Below, piece after piece: positions 8,722 through 17,929 of a DNA stretch of 64,000 bases. The notes beneath the pieces were generated by a model. It searched no databases. It saw only the letters and a list, made by a program, of their open reading frames with translations, and was not told where the DNA came from. Positions within the stretch are counted from its first letter, which is position 1. The number at the start of each line of letters is the position of its first letter. A program made the translations under genes and the position numbers. Origin of the DNA: Clostridia bacterium (GTDB taxonomy: Bacteria; Bacillota; Clostridia; Christensenellales; Aristaeellaceae); assembly GCA_017545905.1 (NCBI GenBank), contig JAFWXL010000053.1, positions 25,309 through 89,308 on the forward strand. The letters are read 5' to 3'.

Positions 8722-9809
8722 TTGCGTACCTCCCCCTCTTCAGCGTCGTAATACTTCTCGTTCAGGAAGCGCAGGCCCACTGTCTCGCCTTCCTTATATT
8801 CGCGTCCATCAAGAGAATCAAGCATGGAGCGCTGCACACGCAGCTCGGCATCCCCGATGCGGATAAAATAATTAAACAGCGTACCGAGAAAAACAGCCTG
8901 CGTAATCTCGCCCTTGATCGGGCTCTCGTCATCAAAGATGATATCCATCGGGCGGATGCCCATGACGCATGGCCTATCGCTGATAAATCCCTCAGGCTTC
9001 TGCTGCGCAAAGCAGCGGTCCGCGCGCTTTTCATAGACATAATAGCATCCCTGATCCTCGATCACCGGGATAAAATTGCTCACGCCGATAAAGCTGAAGA
9101 CGAAGCGGTTCGCCGGGCGCTCAATGATCTCCTCGTCGGTGCCAATCTGGCAGATATCGCCGGTCGGCTCCATGATGACCACGCGGTCACACAGCTGCAG
9201 CGCAGCTTCCTGATCGTGGGTGATGTAGATGATGGTGGTGTGCAGTTTCTGCTGCAGGATGCGGATTTCATCGAGCATGCCCTCGCGCAGCTTGGCGTCG
9301 AGGTTGGTGATCGGCTCGTCCATGATGATGACGTCATTCGAGGACGTCAGTGCACGCGCAATCGCCACGCGCTGCTGCTGGCCGCCGGAGAGCTGCGCCG
9401 GCATATGCTTTTCATAGCCGGTCATGCGCACCTGCTCAAGCGCCTGACGGGTCAGTTTATCGATATCCGCCTTGGGAACCTTGCGCTTTTTGAGCGGATA
9501 GGCCACGTTGTCATACACGGACAGATGCGGCCAGACCGCATAATCCTGAAAAACGATGCCCAGGCGGCGGGTCTCCGGCGGACGGTTGACGCGCTTTTTC
9601 TTGCTGTAAACCAGATTGTCATTGATATAGATATCGCCTTCATCCGGATTGATGAAGCCGCCAAGGCTGCGCACCAGAGATGTTTTGCCGCAGCCGGACG
9701 GGCCGACGATGCCGAGGATCTCTCCCTCCTGCACATCCAGAGAGAAGTCTTTGACAACCGTGTGATTGCCATAACGGACAGTCACATGGTCGAACCTGAT
9801 CTTTGCCAA
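8718..9809 (-). CDS. ABC transporter ATP-binding protein (second system, ATPase 2)
   Basis: This is 363 residues. Walker A GPSGCGKTS is at 36-44, the signature LSGGQQQR follows, Walker B is VIIMDEPITNLD and the switch is ITHDQEAAL. The C-terminal third is TOBE-like. The start is a TTG at 9807-9809 with AAAGGAG about 10 nt upstream, and no better ATG is in frame. It sits between the binding-protein gene and the permease gene and overlaps the latter by 4 nt. Walker B and the switch region differ from those of ATPase 1, which argues against a recent duplication. Confidence 0.88.
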   Translation of the reverse strand: MAKIRFDHVTVRYGNHTVVKDFSLDVQEGEILGIVGPSGCGKTSLVRSLGGFINPDEGDIYINDNLVYSKKKRVNRPPETRRLGIVFQDYAVWPHLSVYDNVAYPLKKRKVPKADIDKLTRQALEQVRMTGYEKHMPAQLSGGQQQRVAIARALTSSNDVIIMDEPITNLDAKLREGMLDEIRILQQKLHTTIIYITHDQEAALQLCDRVVIMEPTGDICQIGTDEEIIERPANRFVFSFIGVSNFIPVIEDQGCYYVYEKRADRCFAQQKPEGFISDRPCVMGIRPMDIIFDDESPIKGEITQAVFLGTLFNYFIRIGDAELRVQRSMLDSLDGREYKEGETVGLRFLNEKYYDAEEGEVRK

Positions 9810-9864
9810 TTCTCTCAGGCTCCTTTCTTTGCTGACAGAATCATTGCAATACTGACGAAAATCG

Positions 9865-9891
9865 CCGGCTGCAGATCACCCGCAGCCGGCG
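9865..9891 (-). terminator. Intercistronic hairpin after the substrate-binding protein gene
   Basis: A perfect 9-bp stem (GCCGGCTGC with GCAGCCGGC) encloses a 9-nt loop and is followed on the minus strand by GATTTTCG. It lies between the binding-protein stop (9926) and the ATPase start (9809). Such hairpins often act as partial terminators or RNA stabilisers that leave more binding protein than membrane components. That role is inferred. Confidence 0.6.
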
Positions 9892-9925
9892 ACCGGTTTG
9901 TGTGAATCAACCGATGAGCAGTTTC

Positions 9926-10924
9926 TTACTTCTTGAAGATGCCGTCGAAGCGGTCGAGCAGCTCGGTGCTGGTCGCAGACAGATCAGCAAAGTCGATCGG
10001 CATGCAGTTGGCAGCGATGAAGGAAGAATCCAGCATGCCTTCCGGCAGTTCGACGCCGGAGACGACCGGAGTGGTGTTGAACTTGGTCAGGATCAGCTGG
10101 CCGCCCTGCGGATCGAGGATGAAGTCATAGAGCAGCTTCGCCAGTTCGAGGTTCGGCGCGCCGGTCGGAATGCAGATCGGGGCAGCCATGGCGACCATAT
10201 CGGTGGTATCCTTGTAGTTGATCGGGGAACCGGAAGCCATCAGGTTGCGGGTATTGTAGTCCAGGCCGATGGCCAGCTTGTAGGAACCGGAGGCAACCTT
10301 GTTGTTGACCGCGCCGGAGGAGGACTCAAGCTCAGCGCCGTTCGCCTTGAGCTTCTCAAAGAACTCCCAGCCGTACTTCTCGTTGTTCACGAACGCATAA
10401 ACCAGAGCGCGGGTGGACGCAGAGCCGGACGGATCGGACAGAAGGATCTGGTTGTAGAAGTTTTCGGTCAGCAGACCGTCATAGTTCGCCGGAACCTCGT
10501 CATCAGAGCAGGCGATGGTGGAGTAGGTCATGCCGAAGACCAGCATGCGGGCGCCGGTGAAGTAGCCGTCCGGATCCTTGAACTGCGGATCGATCTTCTC
10601 AGCGAACGGAGAAACATACTTTTCCAGCTGGCCGTTGTTCTTCAGGCCGATGGTGGTGGAGAAATCCGCCGGCCAGAACACGTCGCACGCGACGGTGCCG
10701 GACTGGAACTCGGTAGCAAGCTTAGTGACGCACTTGCCGGAGGTGGCGGCGTAGAAGTCGAGCTGAACATTGGGATACTTCGCCTCAAAGGCTTCCTTGA
10801 TCGCCAGAACGACGTCCTCACCGGCGGAGGAGTACATCATCACGCTGCCGGACGGTTCGGCAACGGCAAAGGAGGCGGCGCACAGCAGCACGCACGAGAG
10901 CAACAGGGCAAACAGCTTTTTCAT
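9926..10924 (-). CDS. ABC transporter substrate-binding protein (second system, Fe3+/phosphonate-type)
   Basis: This secreted or cell-surface binding protein of about 332 residues has a signal peptide (MKKLFALLLSCVLLC, cleavage near AVAEP). It begins its mature part with the SVMMYSSAGED strand typical of AfuA/PhnS-like family 1 proteins. The frame continues 15 codons further upstream, but GAGG sits 8-9 nt before the ATG at 10924, so that start is preferred. It is the first and probably most expressed gene of its operon, divergent from an AraC-type regulator at 11137. A hairpin follows the stop. Ligand unknown. Confidence 0.87.
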   Translation of the reverse strand: MKKLFALLLSCVLLCAASFAVAEPSGSVMMYSSAGEDVVLAIKEAFEAKYPNVQLDFYAATSGKCVTKLATEFQSGTVACDVFWPADFSTTIGLKNNGQLEKYVSPFAEKIDPQFKDPDGYFTGARMLVFGMTYSTIACSDDEVPANYDGLLTENFYNQILLSDPSGSASTRALVYAFVNNEKYGWEFFEKLKANGAELESSSGAVNNKVASGSYKLAIGLDYNTRNLMASGSPINYKDTTDMVAMAAPICIPTGAPNLELAKLLYDFILDPQGGQLILTKFNTTPVVSGVELPEGMLDSSFIAANCMPIDFADLSATSTELLDRFDGIFKK

Positions 10925-10988
10925 GGTCATTTCCTCACTTTCTTCTTTTGATCCGGTTTGATCGGACACCGGAACACGAGCTGTTTTC

Positions 10989-11017
10989 TTTATAAATCAA
11001 ATCCAGATATCCGTAAA
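10989..11017 (-). promoter_or_regulatory. Promoter of the second ABC operon
   Basis: On the minus strand TTTACG (11012-11017) and TATAAA (10989-10994) are separated by exactly 17 nt, upstream of the binding-protein gene. The spacing and the -10 box fit a housekeeping sigma factor. The site is shared intergenic DNA with the divergent regulator gene, so the regulator could bind here. Confidence 0.5.
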
Positions 11018-11098
11018 TCGCAAAAATCATATTTATTCACTATTCTACGGATTTCAAATATTCTTCTTTCAAACATTTCTTCTCATGTCGATTTATGG

Positions 11099-11129
11099 TA
11101 TACTTTTCTTAATCTTCCATGCAGGAGGG
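11099..11129 (+). promoter_or_regulatory. -10 box and ribosome site that fix the regulator start
   Basis: TATACT at 11099-11104 is a good -10 box; the -35 region is weak. The AGGAGGG at 11123-11129 is ideally placed for the TTG at 11137 but lies inside any protein begun at the upstream ATG (11119), so TTG is the likely start. Confidence 0.45.
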
Positions 11130-11136
11130 CATTTTC

Positions 11137-13350
11137 TTGACTTTTCTGACAAAATTGTTCAAAAATCAAACCCGCCAGCGTATGCTGCTCGTCAGCGTTG
11201 CTTCGCTCACGCTCATACTTTGTATGTTCTGGGGGCTGTACAGCAGCTATCAGCAGGCGCTTCTGCAGTCCATTCATACCCTCAATATGGATTTTGTCAC
11301 GCAGGTCAACAGCACCGCCGCCTCCGCAGAAAACGTTCTGCGCAACTTTGCCGCGCAGATTTACAACATGCACGCCGTCTCCAAAATGCGCACATATGAA
11401 TCCATCAGCAACTCCGAGATGATCGAAGGCCTGCGTATTCTCAACGACTTTACCGCCTCAAGTACGGTGCTCGACTCCATCTACGTCTATAACGGTAAGC
11501 AGGACTACATCTATTCCACCATGTCCGCCGGCGCAGTCAGCGATCATGCCGACGCATTTAAGGATACTGACGCCGTGAGCATGCTCAAAAAACGCGCGGC
11601 CAATCAGCGCATGATTCCCATTCCCCGCATGAGCGCCGTATCCAGCAGCACAGCCAACCGCCAAATGATCTCGCTCATGATCTTTGACATCGTGGACGGG
11701 CATATCCCCGGCGACAACGCCATGATGCTCAATATCAGCAGCGAATGGTTCTCCGAGCTGTATTTCGGCAAAGAACCGGATGCTTCCGCGTTTATCGTCG
11801 ATGAAGAAGGCCGGCTTTTCCTTGCCGCTCATGATCTTGACAATGACAACTGTCAGGAAATCCTCTCCCGCCTGACAGCCGCCGGTGCGCTGGAAAACAC
11901 AAACGGCTATCTGACCTTCCATATGGATGATGGAGAAAAACAACTCTGCTTCTATTCGCGAATGCCCGGTCGCAGCTGGACATATGTGCGCGCCATACCC
12001 TATGCCAAATATCTCTCTGGCCTGTCGGATATGCACGGCACAGTCAACATTTTCTTCATATTCATCTTTCTTCTTGCCGGCGCCGCCTCCCTGATTGTCT
12101 CCTACCGCATCATCTTTCCCTTCCGCTATATCCAGAACAAGCTCTCCATGCATGCCCCTGAATCCAGCTCAAACGACCCTATCGACCAGCTCAACGAGCT
12201 TGTCCGCCAGAGTGCCGATTCCACCCATATCAAAAACGCTCTGCGCACCATGCTTCGCGAAGAAGACCTTCGCGGGCGGCTCATGGGCTACAACCAGCCG
12301 GAAGAAAACAGCGTCAGCAGCGATGAATATGCCCTTCGGCCCGGCATGCCCATTACTCCGCTTCTGGTATCCAGCATCCGCGTTCAGCCCATGCTCGACG
12401 CCATACGCCCGCTCTGCGCTCACTGTGAAGGCGTCACCCTCACCGGTGATCATACGGTGCTGCTGCTGCAGCCGGATGATGATGCTGTTCTGACGACGTT
12501 ATGCGATAAACTGCTCGCTCTCCTCCCCGGACGTCATATCTTTGTCGGCTGGCCTGCCGCAGAGGAACAGGAGCTGCGCATGATCTACGAGCGGCTTTTT
12601 CAGTTCTACAAGCTTTACTTTCTCTATCCCGACCAATCCGTACATCTGATCACAAACGATATGACGCTTGAGGATTTCTCCGTTTCCTGCGAGCCGTATA
12701 TTGAGCACATCCTCAGCGCGCTCAGAGCCGGCAACCTCGAATCCACACTCAAAGAATATGCCGTTTTCATCGACGCACTGCCCGGAAAGGATCACAAGAG
12801 CGTGATCGCCGCGCTCACGCAGCTTGCGCGTTCCGTTCTCAGGATCTACTACGAGCATTTCCCCGATGCACAGCCGCCTTATAAGGCCGCACGCGCACAG
12901 TACAATTCGTCGCTTACCTCGCTCTCAAACATCACGGAGCTTGAACCCGTATTCAGCCGCTGGTTTCTGGAGATTACCGAACACGTGCGCCATGAGCGCC
13001 GCAGCCGACAGTCCCAGAATATCGATGAAGTCGTTCAGCTCATCCATAACCGCTATCAGGATCCTGCGCTCAATTCCCAGTTCCTGGCCGACAGCATCGG
13101 CATGTCCTCCGCCTATCTCAGCCGGATTTTCAAGCAGGCCTTAGGCGTATCCATTGCCGACTATATCAATCAGCTGCGTATTGAGGAGGCCAAACGCCTG
13201 CTGACGCAGACAGACATCAAGGTGATGGATCTGGGCGCGCAGCTCGGTGTGGAAAACATGCAGTATTTCTTCGTCCGCTTCAAGCAGGCAACCGGCCTTA
13301 CGCCGCGGCAGTACCGTATGCAGCACAAGCAGGAAAACAGTCAGAACTGA
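11137..13350 (+). CDS. Membrane-anchored AraC-family regulator with extracellular sensor domain
   Basis: This is about 737 residues. A membrane segment near residues 15-38 is followed by an extracellular region of roughly 260 residues (Cache-like), a second strongly hydrophobic segment around 300-325, a cytoplasmic linker, and a C-terminal AraC DNA-binding domain (about the last 100 residues, with LADSIGMSSAYLSRIFKQ and a second helix-turn-helix ending TPRQYRMQHK). This layout, without kinase or receiver, is found in one-component regulators of sugar and nutrient uptake in Bacillota. It is divergent from the second ABC operon and probably controls it. The TTG start is chosen because AGGAGGG lies 7 nt upstream. 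Confidence 0.88.
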   Translation: MTFLTKLFKNQTRQRMLLVSVASLTLILCMFWGLYSSYQQALLQSIHTLNMDFVTQVNSTAASAENVLRNFAAQIYNMHAVSKMRTYESISNSEMIEGLRILNDFTASSTVLDSIYVYNGKQDYIYSTMSAGAVSDHADAFKDTDAVSMLKKRAANQRMIPIPRMSAVSSSTANRQMISLMIFDIVDGHIPGDNAMMLNISSEWFSELYFGKEPDASAFIVDEEGRLFLAAHDLDNDNCQEILSRLTAAGALENTNGYLTFHMDDGEKQLCFYSRMPGRSWTYVRAIPYAKYLSGLSDMHGTVNIFFIFIFLLAGAASLIVSYRIIFPFRYIQNKLSMHAPESSSNDPIDQLNELVRQSADSTHIKNALRTMLREEDLRGRLMGYNQPEENSVSSDEYALRPGMPITPLLVSSIRVQPMLDAIRPLCAHCEGVTLTGDHTVLLLQPDDDAVLTTLCDKLLALLPGRHIFVGWPAAEEQELRMIYERLFQFYKLYFLYPDQSVHLITNDMTLEDFSVSCEPYIEHILSALRAGNLESTLKEYAVFIDALPGKDHKSVIAALTQLARSVLRIYYEHFPDAQPPYKAARAQYNSSLTSLSNITELEPVFSRWFLEITEHVRHERRSRQSQNIDEVVQLIHNRYQDPALNSQFLADSIGMSSAYLSRIFKQALGVSIADYINQLRIEEAKRLLTQTDIKVMDLGAQLGVENMQYFFVRFKQATGLTPRQYRMQHKQENSQN

Positions 13351-13367
13351 ACGAGGAGGTTATCGCC

Positions 13368-14636
13368 ATGAACCATACTCCCGCCCTGACCGCGCTGGGC
13401 GGCAGCGCAGAAAACGGCCGCAACTGCTATCTTCTGTCTTCTCCTGCCAGCAATATCCTGCTGGACTGCGGCGTCAAGCGCGTCGTCACCGGCGAATACG
13501 TCGGCGAATACCCGCTGCTCACGCGCGAAATCGCCGCAGGAATCGACGCTGTGTTTCTCTCCCATGCGCATGAGGATCACTGCGCAGCGCTGCCGCTGCT
13601 TTATGCGCTGGGGTATGACGGCTGTGTCTACGGCTCTCAGGAGACCATTGATGCTGCGCCTGCGATGATCAAAAAATGGATCACGTTCGTCAAAAAGCAT
13701 CATGGCACGCTTCCCTTTACCGACGAAGACGCTGCACGTATCCGCTATAAACCGCTGTCTCTTGGTTCAGGATACTTGAAAGATATGCGTATCATGACAG
13801 GGCGCAGCGGACATACCATCGGCAGCATGTGGATTGCGCTCGGCTATGAACATACTGGCTGGCAGCTGTTTTATTCCGGAGATATGTGCACGTGTGCAGC
13901 CTCCCTTGCTTACGATATTCCGCCTGCATGCGGTTTTGCCGTTCTCAACTGCGCCTACGCCGGGCAGATACTTGATCAGGACGCCCAGTACCACATGCTT
14001 ACAGCACTCGCCGAAAAAACGGTCCGCGACAGCGGCGTTCTGCTCCTTCCCGTTCCACCGACGGGACGCGGCTGCGACATGCTCCTTCATCTGGCAGACA
14101 CGTTCCCGCATGCGCAGATTTACGCCGCACAGAGCATCGTGTCCAACGCGCGCGCCCTCTTCAGCAAGAGCGAATGGCTGCGCGGCAGCCCGAAGGACGC
14201 TGCGGCGCTCGATACCGTGCATACGCTCAATACCGCCGAAGAATACGCTGCAGCCTGCAGCGATGCGCCGTGTATCCTCTTGGTGACCGATGGCATGCTT
14301 ACCACAGAGCATGGTCAGCTCTGTCTGCGGCTGCTCGGACAGAGCGATAAAAATCACGTCGTCATCTCCGGTCATGCCGCACCCGGCACAATGGGCAGCA
14401 ACCTGCTTGACAATGCATGGCGAAAGGAACACGCCCTGGCCATTCAGGCAGGCAAGATGGTCATTAAGGTGCATCTTGACGACCGTGATGCGCTCGCCAT
14501 GCAGGAACGCCTTTGCGCGAAACATACGGTGTTCTTCCATGCTCCGGCCCGGCATTGCCAGCGTGTGATTGCCGCATACGCTGAATCCGGCTTTTCCGCC
14601 GGTATACTATCTCCCGGAAATACCCTTTATCTATAA
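13368..14636 (+). CDS. MBL-fold metallo-hydrolase, beta-CASP/exonuclease-like
   Basis: This 422-residue cytoplasmic protein begins 17 nt after the regulator, with GAGGAGG upstream of its ATG. It has the metallo-beta-lactamase metal motif LSHAHEDHCAALP at about residues 64-76, a later histidine in RSGHTIGSMW and an aspartate in FYSGDM, the expected order for a di-metal site. The second half (LLVTDGMLTT, VVISGHAAPGTMG) resembles the beta-CASP insertion and C-terminal RNA-processing portion of RNase J/CPSF-like enzymes, but it is divergent. RNA or nucleic acid is a likely substrate class. The link to the upstream regulator is by position only. Confidence 0.75.
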   Translation: MNHTPALTALGGSAENGRNCYLLSSPASNILLDCGVKRVVTGEYVGEYPLLTREIAAGIDAVFLSHAHEDHCAALPLLYALGYDGCVYGSQETIDAAPAMIKKWITFVKKHHGTLPFTDEDAARIRYKPLSLGSGYLKDMRIMTGRSGHTIGSMWIALGYEHTGWQLFYSGDMCTCAASLAYDIPPACGFAVLNCAYAGQILDQDAQYHMLTALAEKTVRDSGVLLLPVPPTGRGCDMLLHLADTFPHAQIYAAQSIVSNARALFSKSEWLRGSPKDAAALDTVHTLNTAEEYAAACSDAPCILLVTDGMLTTEHGQLCLRLLGQSDKNHVVISGHAAPGTMGSNLLDNAWRKEHALAIQAGKMVIKVHLDDRDALAMQERLCAKHTVFFHAPARHCQRVIAAYAESGFSAGILSPGNTLYL

Positions 14637-14760
14637 AACCGCGGGGGACTGTATGCACTGCGTCTTCAACGCAAATGTGCGGACTGCATCGCAAGACATA
14701 TTAACCAGATTGTAGTTATTTCACTTGTTTTCTGCTCAAATACACCAATTGAACACAAAA

Positions 14761-14798
14761 CCATCAGGCATTGCATCAATACCTGATGGTTTTTTTTG
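14761..14798 (+). terminator. Terminator after the MBL hydrolase gene; part of a repeated element
   Basis: The stem CCATCAGG/CCTGATGG (14761-14768 with 14782-14789) is followed by nine T. The A-rich left flank may also terminate minus-strand transcripts. A near copy occurs at 47077-47109, each copy next to a tRNA 3'-half remnant. The stretch 14637-14760 holds no gene that I can support. Confidence 0.8.
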
Positions 14799-14846
14799 GT
14801 TGCTCAAGACGGAATCGAACTATCGGCCTGCCGGGTATGGGTGAAC
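14797..14846 (-). pseudogene. tRNA 3'-half remnant (copy 1, degraded)
   Basis: On the minus strand this reads like the 3' half of a tRNA: anticodon-stem-like CCCGG, a variable loop, a T-arm with TTCGATT, a 7-nt acceptor strand TTGAGCA, a discriminator A and encoded CCA. There is no matching 5' acceptor strand or D-arm, and one T-stem pair is broken, so it is not a functional tRNA. The sequence from the terminator through here is a diverged copy of 47077-47162. The rest of 14847-14974 shows nothing recognisable. Confidence 0.55.
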
Positions 14847-14974
14847 CAGCATATACTTGACTTACGCATCTGTACCTGCATGACAGAATTACCCGAGGCT
14901 TTCAGCCCAGCATACCCACATAAAAAGGATGCCTTCCGGGCGGATGCATTTTCCCAAGCATCGCCCCCAAATCA

Positions 14975-15388
14975 TCACAGCACCATGAGCAAAGTGCCAG
15001 CCGCGATCAATCCACAGCCAAGAATTGACTTGAGCGTAAACTGTTCATGCAGGATCACTGCAGCCAGAATCATCGTAATCACAACGCTGAGCTTATCAAC
15101 AGGAACAACCTTGGAAGCCTCGCCAATTTGCAGAGCCTTGTAGTAACATAGCCACGAAGCACCCGTTGCCAGCCCCGAAAGGATCAGGAATACCCAGCTT
15201 CGCCGGCTGATCCCGGTAATACCATTCAGAGAATTGGTTAGAAAAACCATGCCCCAGGAAAGGATCAGCACAACAGCTGTACGGATTGCAGTAGCAAGAT
15301 TCGAATTTACCCCGTCAATTCCGATTTTGGCAAGAATAGAGGTCAATGCCGCAAAAAGAGAGGATGCAAATGCCAGAACAAACCACAT
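14975..15388 (-). CDS. EamA/DMT-family transporter, single-domain (EmrE-like length)
   Basis: This is about 137 residues with five hydrophobic segments, typical of one EamA repeat (ending ILGCGLIAAGTLLMVL). Full-length DMT exporters have two repeats, so this half-size form presumably works as a dimer. AGGAGGG lies 6 nt before the ATG at 15388, so that start is preferred to an upstream one. It follows enolase by 27 nt on the same strand and may be co-transcribed with it. Substrate unknown. Confidence 0.8.
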   Translation of the reverse strand: MWFVLAFASSLFAALTSILAKIGIDGVNSNLATAIRTAVVLILSWGMVFLTNSLNGITGISRRSWVFLILSGLATGASWLCYYKALQIGEASKVVPVDKLSVVITMILAAVILHEQFTLKSILGCGLIAAGTLLMVL

Positions 15389-15415
15389 AACCCGCCCTCC
15401 TCTGTTCATCTATGC

Positions 15416-16723
<1,308 letters not shown>

Positions 16724-16740
16724 TTAATAATTTCAATATA

Positions 16741-16746
16741 AGTATA
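16741..16746 (-). promoter_or_regulatory. Extended -10 box of the enolase promoter
   Basis: On the minus strand TGG-TATACT forms an extended -10 element about 32 nt upstream of the enolase ATG, in very AT-rich DNA. No strong -35 box is at standard spacing, which extended -10 promoters tolerate. Confidence 0.5.
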
Positions 16747-16896
16747 CCACAAAAATACAAATTTTCCGTAACTTTATCACTCCCGCGATAAATTTAAGTT
16801 CACACAGAGTACCTGTATATACAATGAAAGCCTTGAAATTGCCCGCGCTCACCTCACATCCTGCATAGACACGATATGTGACAAAAACAGAAAAAG

Positions 16897-16914
16897 CCGC
16901 TTCAAACGAAGCGG
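16897..16914 (-). terminator. Terminator hairpin upstream of enolase
   Basis: On the minus strand CCGCTTC-GTTT-GAAGCGG is followed by CTTTTTC, a compact factor-independent terminator. It is the second of two terminators between the transporter gene at 17068 and enolase. The rest of 16747-17067 shows no gene. Confidence 0.7.
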
Positions 16915-16948
16915 ACAAACATCAGCTTGAGCAAAACAGACAAAAAAG

Positions 16949-16978
16949 AACTCACCAAGCATTTCTACTTGGTGAGTT
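16949..16978 (-). terminator. Terminator after the TauE-family gene
   Basis: A perfect 11-bp stem (AACTCACCAAG with CTTGGTGAGTT) has an 8-nt loop and on the minus strand is followed by CTTTTTTG. It lies about 90 nt after the stop of the gene at 17068. Confidence 0.75.
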
Positions 16979-17067
16979 TGTGGCTAAAGGAGCAAATTGT
17001 AATACAGGGAACGGACACAGATTTGGGAAGATACATTCCCGTCCCGTGTGCGCTTTCGCTTATTCTC

Positions 17068-17847
17068 TTACATCCACTTGATCGCATTGTAGCAGCAGAT
17101 CAGGAAGATCACAACGAGCAGGCCGGAGAACAGCTTGTCCGTCGTCTCGGCGGAGAGCTTCCTGTGCAGCTTCGCGGAAACAAAGCCGCCGATTGCGCCC
17201 GCGGCGACCATCGCCAGCAGGACGGGCATTTCAAACGCAGGCACGCTGCCCGTCGCAAGGCTTACAATCAGGCTCATAACCTGGCTCATCAGGATGATCA
17301 GGATGGAATTGACCGCAGCCTGCTTGGTACCCATGGAGAAGAAATAATACAGCACAGCCAGATTCATCGGGCCGCCGCCGATGCCCAGGAACGAAGAGCA
17401 CATGCCCAGCAGCAGGCCGATCACGGCAGCGACAGACGTGCTGCGCACATCCTTGGTGCGGATGCGCGCCTTGTTGCGGACATAGGCCAGCGTGCCCAGC
17501 ACCATCAGACCCAGCACGATCGCCTGAATCATGCCCACCAGCTGATCCGCGCCCACGGCTTGCTTGATCATTTCAAACAGGCGCTTGCCCAGCACGCCGC
17601 CCACAGCCGCGCCAAGACCCAGCGGAATGCTGCGCTTTGCGTCCAGCTCGTTGGTCCTGCGGTTTTTGTATACCGAAATCAGCGACATCGCAAGAACGGT
17701 CAGCCCCGAAAGAAACGACACCGTCGATACGCTCATGATGCCCGTCGCATCCAGCAGCGGCTTGATCACCACGCCGCCGCCGATACCGCAGATGCCGCCG
17801 ATCGTACTGGCCAGCAAACAAACTACAAATACAAACACAATGGTCAT
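17068..17847 (-). CDS. TauE/SafE-family anion exporter
   Basis: This 259-residue protein has about eight membrane segments and the glycine-rich repeated motif of the TauE/SafE family (GGICGIGGGVVIKP in the first half, FLGIGGGPMNLAVL in the second). Family members are known or predicted to export sulfite, sulfoacetate or other organic anions. A GGGAG site precedes the ATG. It follows the LarA-like gene by 82 nt with a hairpin between, so it may belong to the aldolase, triosephosphate isomerase and LarA operon. Export of a product of that pathway is a reasonable guess only. Confidence 0.88.
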   Translation of the reverse strand: MTIVFVFVVCLLASTIGGICGIGGGVVIKPLLDATGIMSVSTVSFLSGLTVLAMSLISVYKNRRTNELDAKRSIPLGLGAAVGGVLGKRLFEMIKQAVGADQLVGMIQAIVLGLMVLGTLAYVRNKARIRTKDVRSTSVAAVIGLLLGMCSSFLGIGGGPMNLAVLYYFFSMGTKQAAVNSILIILMSQVMSLIVSLATGSVPAFEMPVLLAMVAAGAIGGFVSAKLHRKLSAETTDKLFSGLLVVIFLICCYNAIKWM

Positions 17848-17870
17848 ATGCTTCTCCCAAACATATAATC

Positions 17871-17900
17871 GCCATGGAGCTCTTTGCAGAGCTCCATGGC
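17871..17900 (-). terminator. Hairpin after the LarA-like gene
   Basis: This is a perfect 13-bp palindromic stem (GCCATGGAGCTCT with its complement) with a 4-nt loop between the LarA-like stop and the exporter start. There is no T-run on the minus strand, so it may be an attenuator or RNA-stabilising hairpin rather than a full terminator. Confidence 0.55.
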
Positions 17901-17929
17901 GCAGTAAATCAACAGGAGCGTTTCGTGTT

